The notes: a model not told the origin generated them from the letters alone. Positions 22,387-32,942 are shown, counted from the first letter of the stretch. The stretch: 64,000 nt of DNA from Lithodes maja (GCA_037953745.1 JBAKBP010001415.1:62001-126000); one strand, 5' to 3'. Made by a program: numbers and translations.

Positions 22387-25300
22387 ATGAACAGCAATTG
22401 TATAACCAGCACTATGTCTAATGACTCATCATTTACGGGGGAGGATAACACGGTACAGCCTAGTAACCAGCAAGTACAACAGATGTTTAGGGAGGGGAGT
22501 GTTATAAGTGGAGAGAGGGATGCCCGGGCATTTTTGCAGACACCTTTGACCGAACAGCGCCTGCAGGCTATTGATTGTTACGGTCTTCGCTGTTTAGCCA
22601 CGGTTTTGGGGCGGGACTGTCCTGACAGTTGGCCCAAGAAGAATTTGGTGGCATGTTTGTTGGGTGATGGCGATGGGGCGGTGGGTGGAGTGGGGTCTTG
22701 GGGGGTTCCCTCCAAGCCTCCATTCCACTCTACCCCTGAGCTGGGCCCTCAGCCAGCGAGTCTTAGCACGATGCAGCAGGAGGGTTCTCAAGGGCAAGCT
22801 GGCTTACCCGTAAACACGTCTCGGTGTGGATCCCCCATTTTGTGCTCTCCCCCCCCAGGCCTGTCTCCTGAGATGTTATTTCAGCTAGAACTAGCTAAGT
22901 TTAAGCTGCAGGAGACTCAGATACAGATACAACAGGCTAGTATAGAACGCATAGAGGTTGCTAGAATCCAAGCCAATCAGGATGCAACCAGGTACCAGGC
23001 TGAAATGGATGTCGAGAAGTCTAGAGTAGAGACCACGGGGCGTCATCTCGGTGGTGGGCACCGGGTTACAGACTCACTTTCGCATTTAATTAAGTTAGTA
23101 CCCGCATTTGATGAGACAGCAGTGACTGAGTTTTTTGCTCGTTTCGAAAAGAAGTGTCGTGAGTATGACTGGCCGGAGGTTAAATGGGCAGCATTAGTTT
23201 CATCACGTCTAGTGGGTAAGGGGTTGAAAGCCTACGATGCACTGTCACTGGACGAGAGTGTAGTGTATGGACTGGTGAAGGAGGCTGTGCTCCGGGCCTA
23301 CGAACTGCAACCCGAAACTTATAGATTGAAGTTCCGTGGCGTGAATAAGAAGAGCGACGTCAGTTTTATGGAGCACGCACGGGACTTAACAGATGCATGT
23401 AATAACTGGTTTCGGTCCGAGCACGCAGAGTCGGCTGAGGAAATTAAGCAACTTTTCTATCTGGAACAGTTTTACAAATGTACTGGAACCGATCTAACGC
23501 TGAACATTAAGGAAAAATGTCCCAAGACAGTAGAGGAGGCTGCCAAGATGGCAGACCTCAGATTATCATTGATTCGTGGTTGCGGTGCCACTCAGAGGGC
23601 TGAGTCAGGGCAGAAGGGGCGCTATACCCCACCCACCAGAGTTTTCGATAATAACAAATCCTATGACACACATAACCACACTAAATGCATTGCACCTAAT
23701 AACACCTACAAACACAAGCCTCTCCCGTTTACTAAAGGTCAGGCCCCTTCTTCGCCCGCACAAGGGAAGAAGCCCATTGGGGATGTGAAATGTTACAAAT
23801 GTCAGAAGCTAGGCCATTATTCACGTGAGTGCCCTAGTAACACTCCCGCTAAGCCGGTCTCATTGGTTCACAGTATCGGTGTGTCTCTGAAGGCTGCAGC
23901 AACTGCCCGGGGTAGGTTGTCAGCAGCTGAGGCACACGCGGTAAAGAAGCGTACGGAAGGCTCGACACCTGTCCGGGACACTTTCTGTGACCATCGGGGA
24001 CACGGGTTTGTGAGCTGGGGGAGTGAACTACGGAGGGTTGACTTGCTGAGGGATACGGGGGCTTCGCAAACTTTGTTGAGGAACTTCACAGGGAAACCGA
24101 TAAATGCGGCCAGAGTTGTTGTGGTGCAGGGTATAAATGCTACGAGGTCATACCCACTTGTGAGGTTGGAGTTGAGAGTGGGAGAGGTGTGCAGGGAGCT
24201 GGATGTAGGGATCGTTGAGTGTTTGCCAGTTGAGGGCGTCGACCTTCTTCTCGGCAACGACTTTGCGGTGCCCACTTCCGGGACTCCACCCTTAGTCGTT
24301 GCCGAGAGGGCGGCCGACGTGGATGGTGAGAATCGGGAATGGGTTGGGAGGTGCCAACAGGATGAGATGGCCTGTGTGGTAACCCGATCTCGCTCTGCGG
24401 CTCCTGCACAGCCTAGCACTCAACCTCGGGGACAGTGGAGGAAGGATCAGGAGAAGGTTGCTAAGGGCAGGAAAAGGGACATTGATTCTGCTGCACTTCT
24501 CGGTGATTCGGTACTTGGACCTATAATAAACACGGGAGTTGACTCTGGCCCAGATATGGTGTGTAACAAGGCAGAGTTGGGTAAGACTTCGCGTGAGGCA
24601 AGAGCTGTAGCGAGAGCCACTAAGGCAGTAGAGCCTACTAGCCGGGGTAATGTCTTATTACAAAACCATCTTGATGCATTGACGCCCAGGGACATTAGTG
24701 AGCAGCAGCTGCAAGACGCTAGCCTAGCTCGTTATAGCAATGGTGCCATAGAGTTGGAGGAAGATGGGGATGCGAAGCCGGGAGATTTCTTTAGGCTCAA
24801 CAGGATATTGTACCGCAGATTTCTAGACCCCAAATCGAAGTGGGAGGGCGGTGCGAGGGTAGTAGACCAGGTGGTTGTTCCAAATAAGTATAGAGAGTCC
24901 TTATTGTGTCTGGCGCATGATGTGCCGGTGGCGGGTCATTTGGGGGTAACAAAAACATTGGCGGCATTGGGCAGGTTTTTCTGGTGGCCTGGGGTCAAGG
25001 CTGATGTCTGTGCATGGGTGGCTGGGTGTGCGACCTGCCAGACAACGGGGAAGCCTAACCAGACAATCCCGAAGGCACCTTTGTTTCCCATACCTGTCAC
25101 CGGGCCTCCGTTCAGCAAAGTTGTAGTAGATTTGGTTGGCCCTTTCCCGCCTACTAGTAGTGGCAATAAATTCCTGTTGACAATCATGGATGTGGCTACG
25201 AGATACCCGGACGCATACCCCATGAGAAACGGCTCGGCAAAGGCAGTTGTTAAAAACTTATTATTGTTCTGTTCCCGTTATGGATTTCCACGTGAGGTGC

Positions 25301-25920
25301 AGTCAGACCAGGGGAGCAATTTTACATCCAAATTGTTCAAGCAAACCCTTCAGTTGCACGGTATATGTTCTGTAGTGTCGTCAGCCTACCATCCCGAGAG
25401 TCAGGGAGTCTTGGAGCGGTGGCACTCGACCCTGAAGAGTATGCTACGCTGTTACTGTGCAGAACATGACACTGATTGGGATTTGGGTCTGCCGTATGTT
25501 CTGTTCGCTGCACGTGAAGTCCCAGGAGAGAGCCTGGGGTTCAGTCCAAATCAACTAGTCTTTGGCCATAATGTGAGAGGACCTTTAAGTATGGTGAAAG
25601 AGATCTGGGAGGGCGAAGAGAAGCCGGGGTCTGTACTTAAATATATCCTTGAGAGCCGGGAGAGACTTATAGGTTGCATGGCAGCGGCAGGTAATAACTT
25701 GGTTAATGCACAGGCGGTCATGAAGCACCAGTATGACGCCAAGGTGAAGCTTCGGGAGTTTTCGGTGGGTCAGGAGGTAATGTTGCTTTTACCTTTGCCT
25801 GGACACCCCCTTTCTGCCAAGTTCATTGGGCCGTATGTGGTGGCTAAGAAACTGTCCGACCTTGATTATCTCGTTGCAACACCTGACCGTAGAAAAAAAA
25901 CATCAGTTATGTCATGTTAA
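22387..25920 (+). CDS. Gag-protease-integrase polyprotein, copy 1 (C-terminus frameshifted)
   Basis: The ATG at 22387 opens 1,177 codons. Gag occupies roughly residues 1-460, with a retrotransposon-gag core (FFARFEKKCREYDWPEVKWA). A CCHC knuckle (CYKCQKLGHYSREC) lies near 468-482. Aspartic protease DTGASQTLL starts near 556. The integrase zinc domain (H-x3-H of AHDVPVAGH, then CATC) lies near 843-885. The integrase catalytic core has Asp in VVDLVGPF (about 914), Asp in SDQGSNF (about 974) and Glu in GVLERWHS (about 1010), with 35 residues between the last two. The product would assemble particles, process them and integrate cDNA. A run of eight A near 25892 (seven in copy 2) shifts the frame and stops translation at 25920. 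The intended tail continues in another frame to 26077. Confidence 0.85.
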   Translation: MNSNCITSTMSNDSSFTGEDNTVQPSNQQVQQMFREGSVISGERDARAFLQTPLTEQRLQAIDCYGLRCLATVLGRDCPDSWPKKNLVACLLGDGDGAVGGVGSWGVPSKPPFHSTPELGPQPASLSTMQQEGSQGQAGLPVNTSRCGSPILCSPPPGLSPEMLFQLELAKFKLQETQIQIQQASIERIEVARIQANQDATRYQAEMDVEKSRVETTGRHLGGGHRVTDSLSHLIKLVPAFDETAVTEFFARFEKKCREYDWPEVKWAALVSSRLVGKGLKAYDALSLDESVVYGLVKEAVLRAYELQPETYRLKFRGVNKKSDVSFMEHARDLTDACNNWFRSEHAESAEEIKQLFYLEQFYKCTGTDLTLNIKEKCPKTVEEAAKMADLRLSLIRGCGATQRAESGQKGRYTPPTRVFDNNKSYDTHNHTKCIAPNNTYKHKPLPFTKGQAPSSPAQGKKPIGDVKCYKCQKLGHYSRECPSNTPAKPVSLVHSIGVSLKAAATARGRLSAAEAHAVKKRTEGSTPVRDTFCDHRGHGFVSWGSELRRVDLLRDTGASQTLLRNFTGKPINAARVVVVQGINATRSYPLVRLELRVGEVCRELDVGIVECLPVEGVDLLLGNDFAVPTSGTPPLVVAERAADVDGENREWVGRCQQDEMACVVTRSRSAAPAQPSTQPRGQWRKDQEKVAKGRKRDIDSAALLGDSVLGPIINTGVDSGPDMVCNKAELGKTSREARAVARATKAVEPTSRGNVLLQNHLDALTPRDISEQQLQDASLARYSNGAIELEEDGDAKPGDFFRLNRILYRRFLDPKSKWEGGARVVDQVVVPNKYRESLLCLAHDVPVAGHLGVTKTLAALGRFFWWPGVKADVCAWVAGCATCQTTGKPNQTIPKAPLFPIPVTGPPFSKVVVDLVGPFPPTSSGNKFLLTIMDVATRYPDAYPMRNGSAKAVVKNLLLFCSRYGFPREVQSDQGSNFTSKLFKQTLQLHGICSVVSSAYHPESQGVLERWHSTLKSMLRCYCAEHDTDWDLGLPYVLFAAREVPGESLGFSPNQLVFGHNVRGPLSMVKEIWEGEEKPGSVLKYILESRERLIGCMAAAGNNLVNAQAVMKHQYDAKVKLREFSVGQEVMLLLPLPGHPLSAKFIGPYVVAKKLSDLDYLVATPDRRKKTSVMSC

Positions 25921-25991
25921 CCTCATGAAAGAGTATGTGAGACGCCCCTCAGAGCCTCTCACTGTCCCTGTGCTGGCCTGCAGCGGCCAGG

Positions 25992-27491
25992 GTGGAGAAG
26001 GAGGTGGGGACAGTCATGCTGCTGAGGAGGATAGCTGGGACTGTCATTTCCGCGGAGCAATGGGCGGGGAATACTGAACAAGAGGCTAGGCAAGCTGTAA
26101 GTCACCTGCCTGAGCACCAGGGTGCTGCTGTCCTAGGCCTGTTCAGGTCATACCCCTCTGTTTTCGCCGAACACCCAGGTCTCACTACTCAGGTAACGCA
26201 CGACGTGGACGTCGGTGATAATGTGCCCTTCAAGTCAGTGCCCTACCGTGTGCCCCCGGTAAAGTTGCCAGCTTTACGGGAGGAGTTAAAGTACATGGTT
26301 GAGAGAGGGATGATCACTGAAGGTTATGTGAAGTGGACATCACCCGTCACGTTGCAGCCAAAACCTGACGGCAAGGTGCGGTTCTGCATAGATTTTCGTA
26401 GGCTAAATGGCTTGACCACTACCAACCCTTACCCTTTGCCTCGAGTTGACGACAGCGTGGACAAGATAGGGAATGCAAAGTACCTTACTAAAATTTATCT
26501 TGTAAAAGGCTACTGGCAAGTACCCCTGTCGGACCGAGCTAAGCAAGTTTGTGGTTTTGTGGTAGATGGCAAGACCTACCAATGTAACGTAATGCCTTAT
26601 GGGCTTAAGAACGCACCTGCCACGTTTCAGAACCTGATGAACGATATTTGTGACGAAATCCCTAACTGCACGGTCTACCTTGATGACGTGATAGTGTATG
26701 ATGACGATTTTGAAAATCACCTAAGGCACTTAGAGACCCTGTTTGGGAAGTTGCACGATGCTGGGCTGGTGGTGAACCTGAGGAAGTGCGAGTTTGTAAA
26801 GGCTACTGTGCAGTATCTTGGCTTCGTGGTCGGGTTAGGCCGGGTGTGCCCCCCCCTGAGCAAGATACAGGCTATCAATATGTTTCCCAGGCCCACCACT
26901 AAGCGCCAGGTCATGCGGTTCCTAGGTATGATAGGCTATTATAGGCGCTTCATCCGGGGATACTCTACTGTCTTAGCACCGTTAACTGATCTACTGTCGA
27001 AGTCAGTGAAGTTCTGTTGGGCTGCGGAGTGTCAGAGGGCTTTCGACCTAGTCAAGCACCTGCTGTGTACACATCCGATTTTGAGAGCCCCAGACTTCTC
27101 CAGGAGTTTTCAGCTGGCGACTGATGCCAGCGGTGTGGGTGCCGGGGCAGTGTTACTGCAGACTGATTCCGAGGGCTTGGAACACCCAGTGAGCTTCTTT
27201 TCTCGCAAGTTTAATTCGGCACAAAGGAATTACTCGACTATAGAGAAGGAGCTTCTTGCTATCGTTTTGTCGCTCAAACATTTCGAAGTTTATGTTCCAG
27301 CCTACGGCCCGGTAGTGACGATTTATACGGACCATCATCCCTTGAAATTCCTAAATCAGTTTCACAATCGGAATATGCGGTTGACCAGGTGGTCCCTAAT
27401 GCTCCAAGAGTATAATCTCAACATTCAGCATATTGCCGGGAGTGAGAACGTGATAGCAGATTGTCTATCAAGGGTTGATGATCCAGGATAG
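25992..27491 (+). CDS. Reverse transcriptase-RNase H, copy 1 (catalytic Asp lost)
   Basis: The frame runs for about 500 codons and overlaps the end of ORF1; the first codon of the open stretch is GTG and the first ATG is at 26016. RT motifs: GKVRFCIDFRRLNGLT, PYPLPRVDDSVDKIG, QCNVMPYGLKNAPATFQ, VYLDDVIVYDDDF, FLGMIGYYRRFI. RNase H motifs: LATDASGVGAGAVLL, STIEKELLAIV, YTDHHPLKFL, IADCLSRVDD. In motif A the sequence is TKIYLVKGYWQ, where copy 2 and the family have TKIDLVKGYWQ. TAT at 26496-26498 replaces GAT, removing a metal-binding Asp, so this enzyme should be inactive. No integrase follows; it is encoded upstream. Confidence 0.85.
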   Translation: MEKEVGTVMLLRRIAGTVISAEQWAGNTEQEARQAVSHLPEHQGAAVLGLFRSYPSVFAEHPGLTTQVTHDVDVGDNVPFKSVPYRVPPVKLPALREELKYMVERGMITEGYVKWTSPVTLQPKPDGKVRFCIDFRRLNGLTTTNPYPLPRVDDSVDKIGNAKYLTKIYLVKGYWQVPLSDRAKQVCGFVVDGKTYQCNVMPYGLKNAPATFQNLMNDICDEIPNCTVYLDDVIVYDDDFENHLRHLETLFGKLHDAGLVVNLRKCEFVKATVQYLGFVVGLGRVCPPLSKIQAINMFPRPTTKRQVMRFLGMIGYYRRFIRGYSTVLAPLTDLLSKSVKFCWAAECQRAFDLVKHLLCTHPILRAPDFSRSFQLATDASGVGAGAVLLQTDSEGLEHPVSFFSRKFNSAQRNYSTIEKELLAIVLSLKHFEVYVPAYGPVVTIYTDHHPLKFLNQFHNRNMRLTRWSLMLQEYNLNIQHIAGSENVIADCLSRVDDPG

Positions 27492-27760
27492 TCGTGCACG
27501 GTGTGTGGGTTGAGCAGGAGTAAAATTAGGCTATCATAACGCCGTCCAAAAAGATTATAAAACAATAAAATAAACGAGAAATTTTTTTTTAGTTTTGTAA
27601 GTCTTTATTGTTGTAGCATGATGCATGCGATATTGTGTTTTATGTATAATTCACACTTCAGTTGTTGTGCACCTTTTGCAATTAGTGGCAGCTAAGGGTA
27701 GCAGGTCGGTTGGTTGCCTGTCAGATTTTGATAATGCTTCTAAGGTCGATTATCTAAAAT

Positions 27761-27771
27761 CTTGGGGGGGC
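27761..27771 (+). promoter_or_regulatory. Polypurine tract before LTR 2
   Basis: CTTGGGGGGGC immediately precedes the TG of LTR 2, and the same tract precedes LTR 3 at 34627-34637. This is where plus-strand DNA synthesis would start. Confidence 0.65.
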
Positions 27772-29568
27772 TGTGACGCACCCAGTGCATAGCAACGCAA
27801 CCTGATTGTACTCCTTGGTACTCCACTGTGCCGCCGCGGTGCGGTGCCGTGTGCCGCTGTGCCGTGCGGGCTGCTTATATTGAGTGTGACAACGTATAAC
27901 TATGTTCTTTGTATCTCTGCAAAGGTCTCGTCATTTGCTAACCAGTGGTGGGTTTTGTTTTAAGCCATGTCGAGACCTTCCATTTAATATGTAGTATCAA
28001 TAGAGAAGTTGATAGATAAGACAATAGGAATTCAGAGAGAGAGAGTGAGTTAGACTTCAGAGCGAGAGGGTAGCAATGGTTGCCAGACGTATGGACCGGT
28101 TGGCAGCCCTGCGCTCATAGCTAGGTGCGACAGGGTTGGTAGTACATTGCCGCCTGCCTATGCTGCCTGGGTTGCCCATGTTGTCGTACTGCACATTGCA
28201 TGGAGGCTCGCTGTGTGTTCCATGATCAGGTTGCCTAGAACCTTTGAGATTCTAACATCCCTTGCCCTCTCTCCCAATTTCTCACGGTTGCACTCTTTCT
28301 CTCTGACGACATTACTCTCATTTCATTCTTCTCTCTATTTAAATGCATACCCTTCCCTTGAGGTCCTAAAGGAGTTTCAGCACTCACCTCTCGTATTACT
28401 CTTAGGACAAGCATATATTTACATGTATTAGATTTAAGGGGTTAATGTGAACAGTGATCTTCTTGATGAGGATAGTTGGTGAACGTTCTACATGTTCACG
28501 AGTTATATGCCCAGCTCATCATCCAATTTGTGACTAGACTAGTGCCATGTGTAAGAGCCCGACCATGCCCAGGAGTTGTCTGTAGAGGGGCGAGGACTTA
28601 GCCTTGATTTGCCTACCGAGCCAGGAGCGAGTGCAGTACCAGAGACTACAGCTCGCTCGTAGTGCCGGTATAGTAGAGTAACGTAATTTATCTGTCCTTG
28701 TGTTCTCTGCAGTCTTTTCCTGGGTTCTCGCTTTCGGTGCTGGGACTCGTTGTTCCTGTGACTTGGCCTGCTAGCTAGAACACATGTGGATGATGAGTGG
28801 GTTATATCTTTATTTTACTATGCATTGCAGCTCTCTTTAAGTTTATGTATGTAACACTTTACAATACACATTACTCACACACAAGACAACACTATTAATA
28901 CTTTCATGTATCAATTAACTGCACTGTCGTTTTGCTGCTGTTTCCAGAGTTCTATTGCGTAGGGCGCATACGGACTCAGAGGGGAGACAGAGTGAGAGAA
29001 GCGAAGTAGCCTATGCGGTAGTAGGCTACCGGCGCAGTACTGTTGCCTGCAACCTTTTAGTTATTCCAAGTATAGATTCATTCTTATAATAAGTGACTAC
29101 TATTTATGTTCCTTCCATGTGTATTATTAGGTATCTACTGGATCATGAACATCTTGTATGCTACATGCTAGTGCATGTTAGTAGGGGACAGTTATTCTAG
29201 TGCACGCGCTTTCAAGTAGGCGTGTACATTTGTCATTTAGCATTTCACTGTCATACCTTTAGCCTGCTTCTATTCTACATTATTAGAGGCTTAATATTAA
29301 CGTAGTTTCTTGAGTATTGCATTTCTTTAGTAATAACGTAACCTATAAATGTCTGAGGGAGTTTAGCCTCATAGCCTACCCCTGTTGTACACTTTCGCCG
29401 AGTTAAGGTACCTCGTTACCATAGACGATAACTCTGTAGGGCGTTGGTGCTTTTGTTGTCTGGAGCATATAGTATTTGGGACTGGAATCGAGCGTGTCGT
29501 TGTCACATAAGCCATTTCTGTCCTACGATCAAGAATCCCGAATATGTATTGCCGATCCAGCCGTAACA
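27772..29568 (+). repeat. LTR 2, shared by both tandem copies
   Basis: 1,797 bp, from TGTGACGCACCCAGTGCA to CCAGCCGTAACA. It serves as the 3' LTR of copy 1 and the 5' LTR of copy 2. Confidence 0.9.
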
Positions 29569-32500
29569 AAATGGCCTCCAAGCCTCCATTCCACTCTACC
29601 CCTGAGCTGGGCCCTCAGCCAGCGAGTCTTAGCACGATGCAGCAGGAGGGTTCTCAAGGGCAAGCTGGCTTACCCGTAAACACGTCTCGGTGTGGATCCC
29701 CCATTTTGTGCTCTCCCCCCCCAGGCCTGTCTCCTGAGATGTTATTTCAGCTAGAACTAGCTAAGTTTAAGCTGCAGGAGACTCAGATACAGATACAACA
29801 GGCTAGTATAGAACGCATAGAGGTTGCTAGAATCCAAGCCAATCAGGATGCAACCAGGTACCAGGCTGAAATGGATGTCGAGAAGTCTAGAGTAGAGACC
29901 ACGGGGCGTCATCTCGGTGGTGGGCACCGGGTTACAGACTCACTTTCGCATTTAATTAAGTTAGTACCCGCATTTGATGAGACAGCAGTGACTGAGTTTT
30001 TTGCTCGTTTCGAAAAGAAGTGTCGTGAGTATGACTGGCCGGAGGTTAAATGGGCAGCATTAGTTTCATCACGTCTAGTGGGTAAGGGGTTGAAAGCCTA
30101 CGATGCACTGTCACTGGACGAGAGTGTAGTGTATGGACTGGTGAAGGAGGCTGTGCTCCGGGCCTACGAACTGCAACCCGAAACTTATAGATTGAAGTTC
30201 CGTGGCGTGAATAAGAAGAGCGACGTCAGTTTTATGGAGCACGCACGGGACTTAACAGATGCATGTAATAACTGGTTTCGGTCCGAGCACGCAGAGTCGG
30301 CTGAGGAAATTAAGCAACTTTTCTATCTGGAACAGTTTTACAAATGTACTGGAACCGATCTAACGCTGAACATTAAGGAAAAATGTCCCAAGACAGTAGA
30401 GGAGGCTGCCAAGATGGCAGACTTCAGATTATCATTGATTCGTGGTTGCGGTGCCGCTCAGAGGGCTGAGTCAGGGCAGAAGGGGTGCTATACCCCACCA
30501 ACCAGAGTTTTCGATAATAACACATCTTATGACACACATAACCACACTAAATGCATTGCACCTAATAACACCTACAAACACAAGCCTCTCCCGTTTACTA
30601 AAGGTCAGGCCCCTTCTTCGCCCGCACAAGGGAAGAAGCCCATTGGGGATGTGAAATGTTACAAATGTCAGAAGCTAGGCCATTATTCACGTGAGTGCCC
30701 TAGTAACACTCCCGCTAAGCCGGTGTCATTGGTTCACAGTATCGGTGTGTCTCTGAAGGCTGCAGCAACTGCCCGGGGTAGGTTGTCAGCAGCTGAGGCA
30801 CACGCGGTAAAGAAGCGTACGGAAGGCTCGACACCTGTCCGGGACACTTTCTGTAGCCATCGGGGACACGGGTTTGTGAGCTGGGGGAGTGAACTACGGA
30901 GGGTTGACTTGCTGAGGGATACGGGGGCTTCGCAAACTTTGTTGAGGAACTTCACAGGGAAACCGATAAATGCGGCCAGAGTTGTTGTGGTGCAGGGTAT
31001 AAATGCTACGAGGTCATACCCACTTGTGAGGTTGGAGTTGAGAGTGGGAGAGGTGTGCAGGGAGCTGGATGTAGGGATCGTTGAGTGTTTGCCAGTTGAG
31101 GGCGTCGACCTTCTTCTCGGCAACGACTTTGCGGTGCCCACTTCCGGGACTCCACCCTTAGTCGTTGCCGAGAGGGCGGCCGACGTGGATGGTGAGAATC
31201 GGGAATGGGTTGGGAGGTGCCAACAGGATGAGATGGCCTGTGTGGTAACCCGATCTCGCTCTGCGGCTCCTGCACAGCCTAGCACTCAACCTCGGGGACA
31301 GTGGAGGAAGGATCAGGAGAAGGTTGCTAAGGGCAGAAAAAGGGACATTGATTCTGCTGCACTTCTCGGTGATTCGGTACTTGGACCTATAATAAACACG
31401 GGAGTTGACTCTGGCCCAGATATGGTGTGTAACAAGGCAGAGTTGGGTAAGACTTCGCGTGAGGCAAGAGCTGTAGCGAGAGCCACTAAGGCAATAGAGC
31501 CTACTAGCCGGGGTAATGTCTTATTACAAAACCATCTTGATGCATTGACGCCCGGGGACATTAGTGAGCAGCAGCTGCAAGACGCTAGCTTAGCTCGTTA
31601 TAGCAATGGTGCCATAGAGTTGGAGGAAGATGGGGATGCGAAGCCGGGAGATTTCTTTAGGCTCAACAGGATATTGTACCGCAGATTTCTAGACCCCAAA
31701 TCGAAGTGGGAGGGCGGTGCGAGGGTAGTAGACCAGGTGGTTGTTCCAAATAAGTATAGAGAGTCCTTATTGTGTCTGGCGCATGATGTGCCGGTGGCGG
31801 GTCATTTGGGGGTAACAAAAACATTGGCGGCATTGGGCAGGTTTTTCTGGTGGCCTGGGGTCAAGGCTGATGTCTGTGCATGGGTGGCTGGGTGTGCGAC
31901 CTGCCAGACAACGGGGAAGCCTAACCAGACCATCCCGAAGGCACCTTTGTTTCCCATACCTGTCACCGGGCCTCCGTTCAGCAAAGTTGTAGTAGATTTG
32001 GTTGGCCCTTTCCCGCCTACTAGTAGTGGCAATAAATTCCTGTTGACAATCATGGATGTGGCTACGAGATACCCGGACGCATACCCCATGAGAAACGGCT
32101 CGGCAAAGGCAGTTGTTAAAAACTTATTATTGTTCTGTTCCCGTTATGGATTTCCACGTGAGGTGCAGTCAGACCAGGGGAGCAATTTTACATCCAAATT
32201 GTTCAAGCAAACCCTTCAGTTGCACGGTATATGTTCTGTAGTGTCGTCAGCCTACCATCCCGAGAGTCAGGGAGTCTTGGAGCGGTGGCACTCGACCCTG
32301 AAGAGTATGCTACGCTGTTACTGTGCAGAACATGACACTGATTGGGATTTGGGTCTGCCGTATGTTCTGTTCGCTGCACGTGAAGTCCCAGGAGAGAGCC
32401 TGGGGTTCAGTCCAAATCAACTAGTCTTTGGCCATAATGTGAGAGGACCTTTAAGTATGGTGAAAGAGATCTGGGAGGGCGAAGAGAAGCCGGGGTCTGT

Positions 32501-32942
32501 ACTTAAATATATCCTTGAGAGCCGGGAGAGACTTATAGGTTGCATGGCAGCGGCAGGTAATAACTTGGTTAATGCACAGGCGGTCATGAAGCACCAGTAT
32601 GACGCCAAGGTGAAGCTTCGGGAGTTTTCGGTGGGTCAGGAGGTAATGTTGCTTTTACCTTTGCCTGGACACCCCCTTTCTGCCAAGTTCATTGGGCCGT
32701 ATGTGGTGGCTAAGAAACTGTCCGACCTTGATTATCTCGTTGCAACACCTGACCGTAGAAAAAAACATCAGTTATGTCATGTTAACCTCATGAAAGAGTA
32801 TGTGAGACGCCCCTCAGAGCCTCTCACTGTCCCTGTGCTGGCCTGCAGCGGCCAGGGTGGAGAAGGAGGTGGGGACAGTCATGCTGCTGAGGAGGATAGC
32901 TGGGACTGTCATTTCCGCGGAACAGTGGGCGGGGAATACTGA
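29544..32942 (+). CDS. LTR-fused Gag-protease-integrase, copy 2
   Basis: This 1,132-codon frame starts at an ATG inside the end of LTR 2 (MYCRSSRNKMASK); a second ATG lies at 29571. The deletion joins LTR sequence in frame to gag, so the protein lacks the normal gag N-terminus. The downstream domains are as in copy 1: CCHC knuckle, DTGASQTLL protease, HHCC zinc domain and DD(35)E integrase core. The seven-A tract near 32760 keeps the frame open to the authentic end GGEY at 32942, so the integrase C-terminus is complete here. Differences from copy 1 are scattered single residues, such as GCYTPP for GRYTPP and CSHRGHG for CDHRGHG. The last 86 bases overlap the RT frame. Confidence 0.85.
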   Translation: MYCRSSRNKMASKPPFHSTPELGPQPASLSTMQQEGSQGQAGLPVNTSRCGSPILCSPPPGLSPEMLFQLELAKFKLQETQIQIQQASIERIEVARIQANQDATRYQAEMDVEKSRVETTGRHLGGGHRVTDSLSHLIKLVPAFDETAVTEFFARFEKKCREYDWPEVKWAALVSSRLVGKGLKAYDALSLDESVVYGLVKEAVLRAYELQPETYRLKFRGVNKKSDVSFMEHARDLTDACNNWFRSEHAESAEEIKQLFYLEQFYKCTGTDLTLNIKEKCPKTVEEAAKMADFRLSLIRGCGAAQRAESGQKGCYTPPTRVFDNNTSYDTHNHTKCIAPNNTYKHKPLPFTKGQAPSSPAQGKKPIGDVKCYKCQKLGHYSRECPSNTPAKPVSLVHSIGVSLKAAATARGRLSAAEAHAVKKRTEGSTPVRDTFCSHRGHGFVSWGSELRRVDLLRDTGASQTLLRNFTGKPINAARVVVVQGINATRSYPLVRLELRVGEVCRELDVGIVECLPVEGVDLLLGNDFAVPTSGTPPLVVAERAADVDGENREWVGRCQQDEMACVVTRSRSAAPAQPSTQPRGQWRKDQEKVAKGRKRDIDSAALLGDSVLGPIINTGVDSGPDMVCNKAELGKTSREARAVARATKAIEPTSRGNVLLQNHLDALTPGDISEQQLQDASLARYSNGAIELEEDGDAKPGDFFRLNRILYRRFLDPKSKWEGGARVVDQVVVPNKYRESLLCLAHDVPVAGHLGVTKTLAALGRFFWWPGVKADVCAWVAGCATCQTTGKPNQTIPKAPLFPIPVTGPPFSKVVVDLVGPFPPTSSGNKFLLTIMDVATRYPDAYPMRNGSAKAVVKNLLLFCSRYGFPREVQSDQGSNFTSKLFKQTLQLHGICSVVSSAYHPESQGVLERWHSTLKSMLRCYCAEHDTDWDLGLPYVLFAAREVPGESLGFSPNQLVFGHNVRGPLSMVKEIWEGEEKPGSVLKYILESRERLIGCMAAAGNNLVNAQAVMKHQYDAKVKLREFSVGQEVMLLLPLPGHPLSAKFIGPYVVAKKLSDLDYLVATPDRRKKHQLCHVNLMKEYVRRPSEPLTVPVLACSGQGGEGGGDSHAAEEDSWDCHFRGTVGGEY

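Larger units (their letters stand above)
22145..27771 (+). mobile_element. Gypsy element copy 1, internal region (gag-PR-IN / RT-RH)
   Basis: The region runs from the primer-binding site to a G-rich polypurine tract (CTTGGGGGGGC) directly before LTR 2. Domain order is gag, protease, integrase, then reverse transcriptase and RNase H, whereas ordinary Ty3/Gypsy elements have integrase last. The order matches what is reported for Gmr1-type elements. The copy has a frameshift at the end of ORF1 and a mutated RT catalytic residue. Confidence 0.85.
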
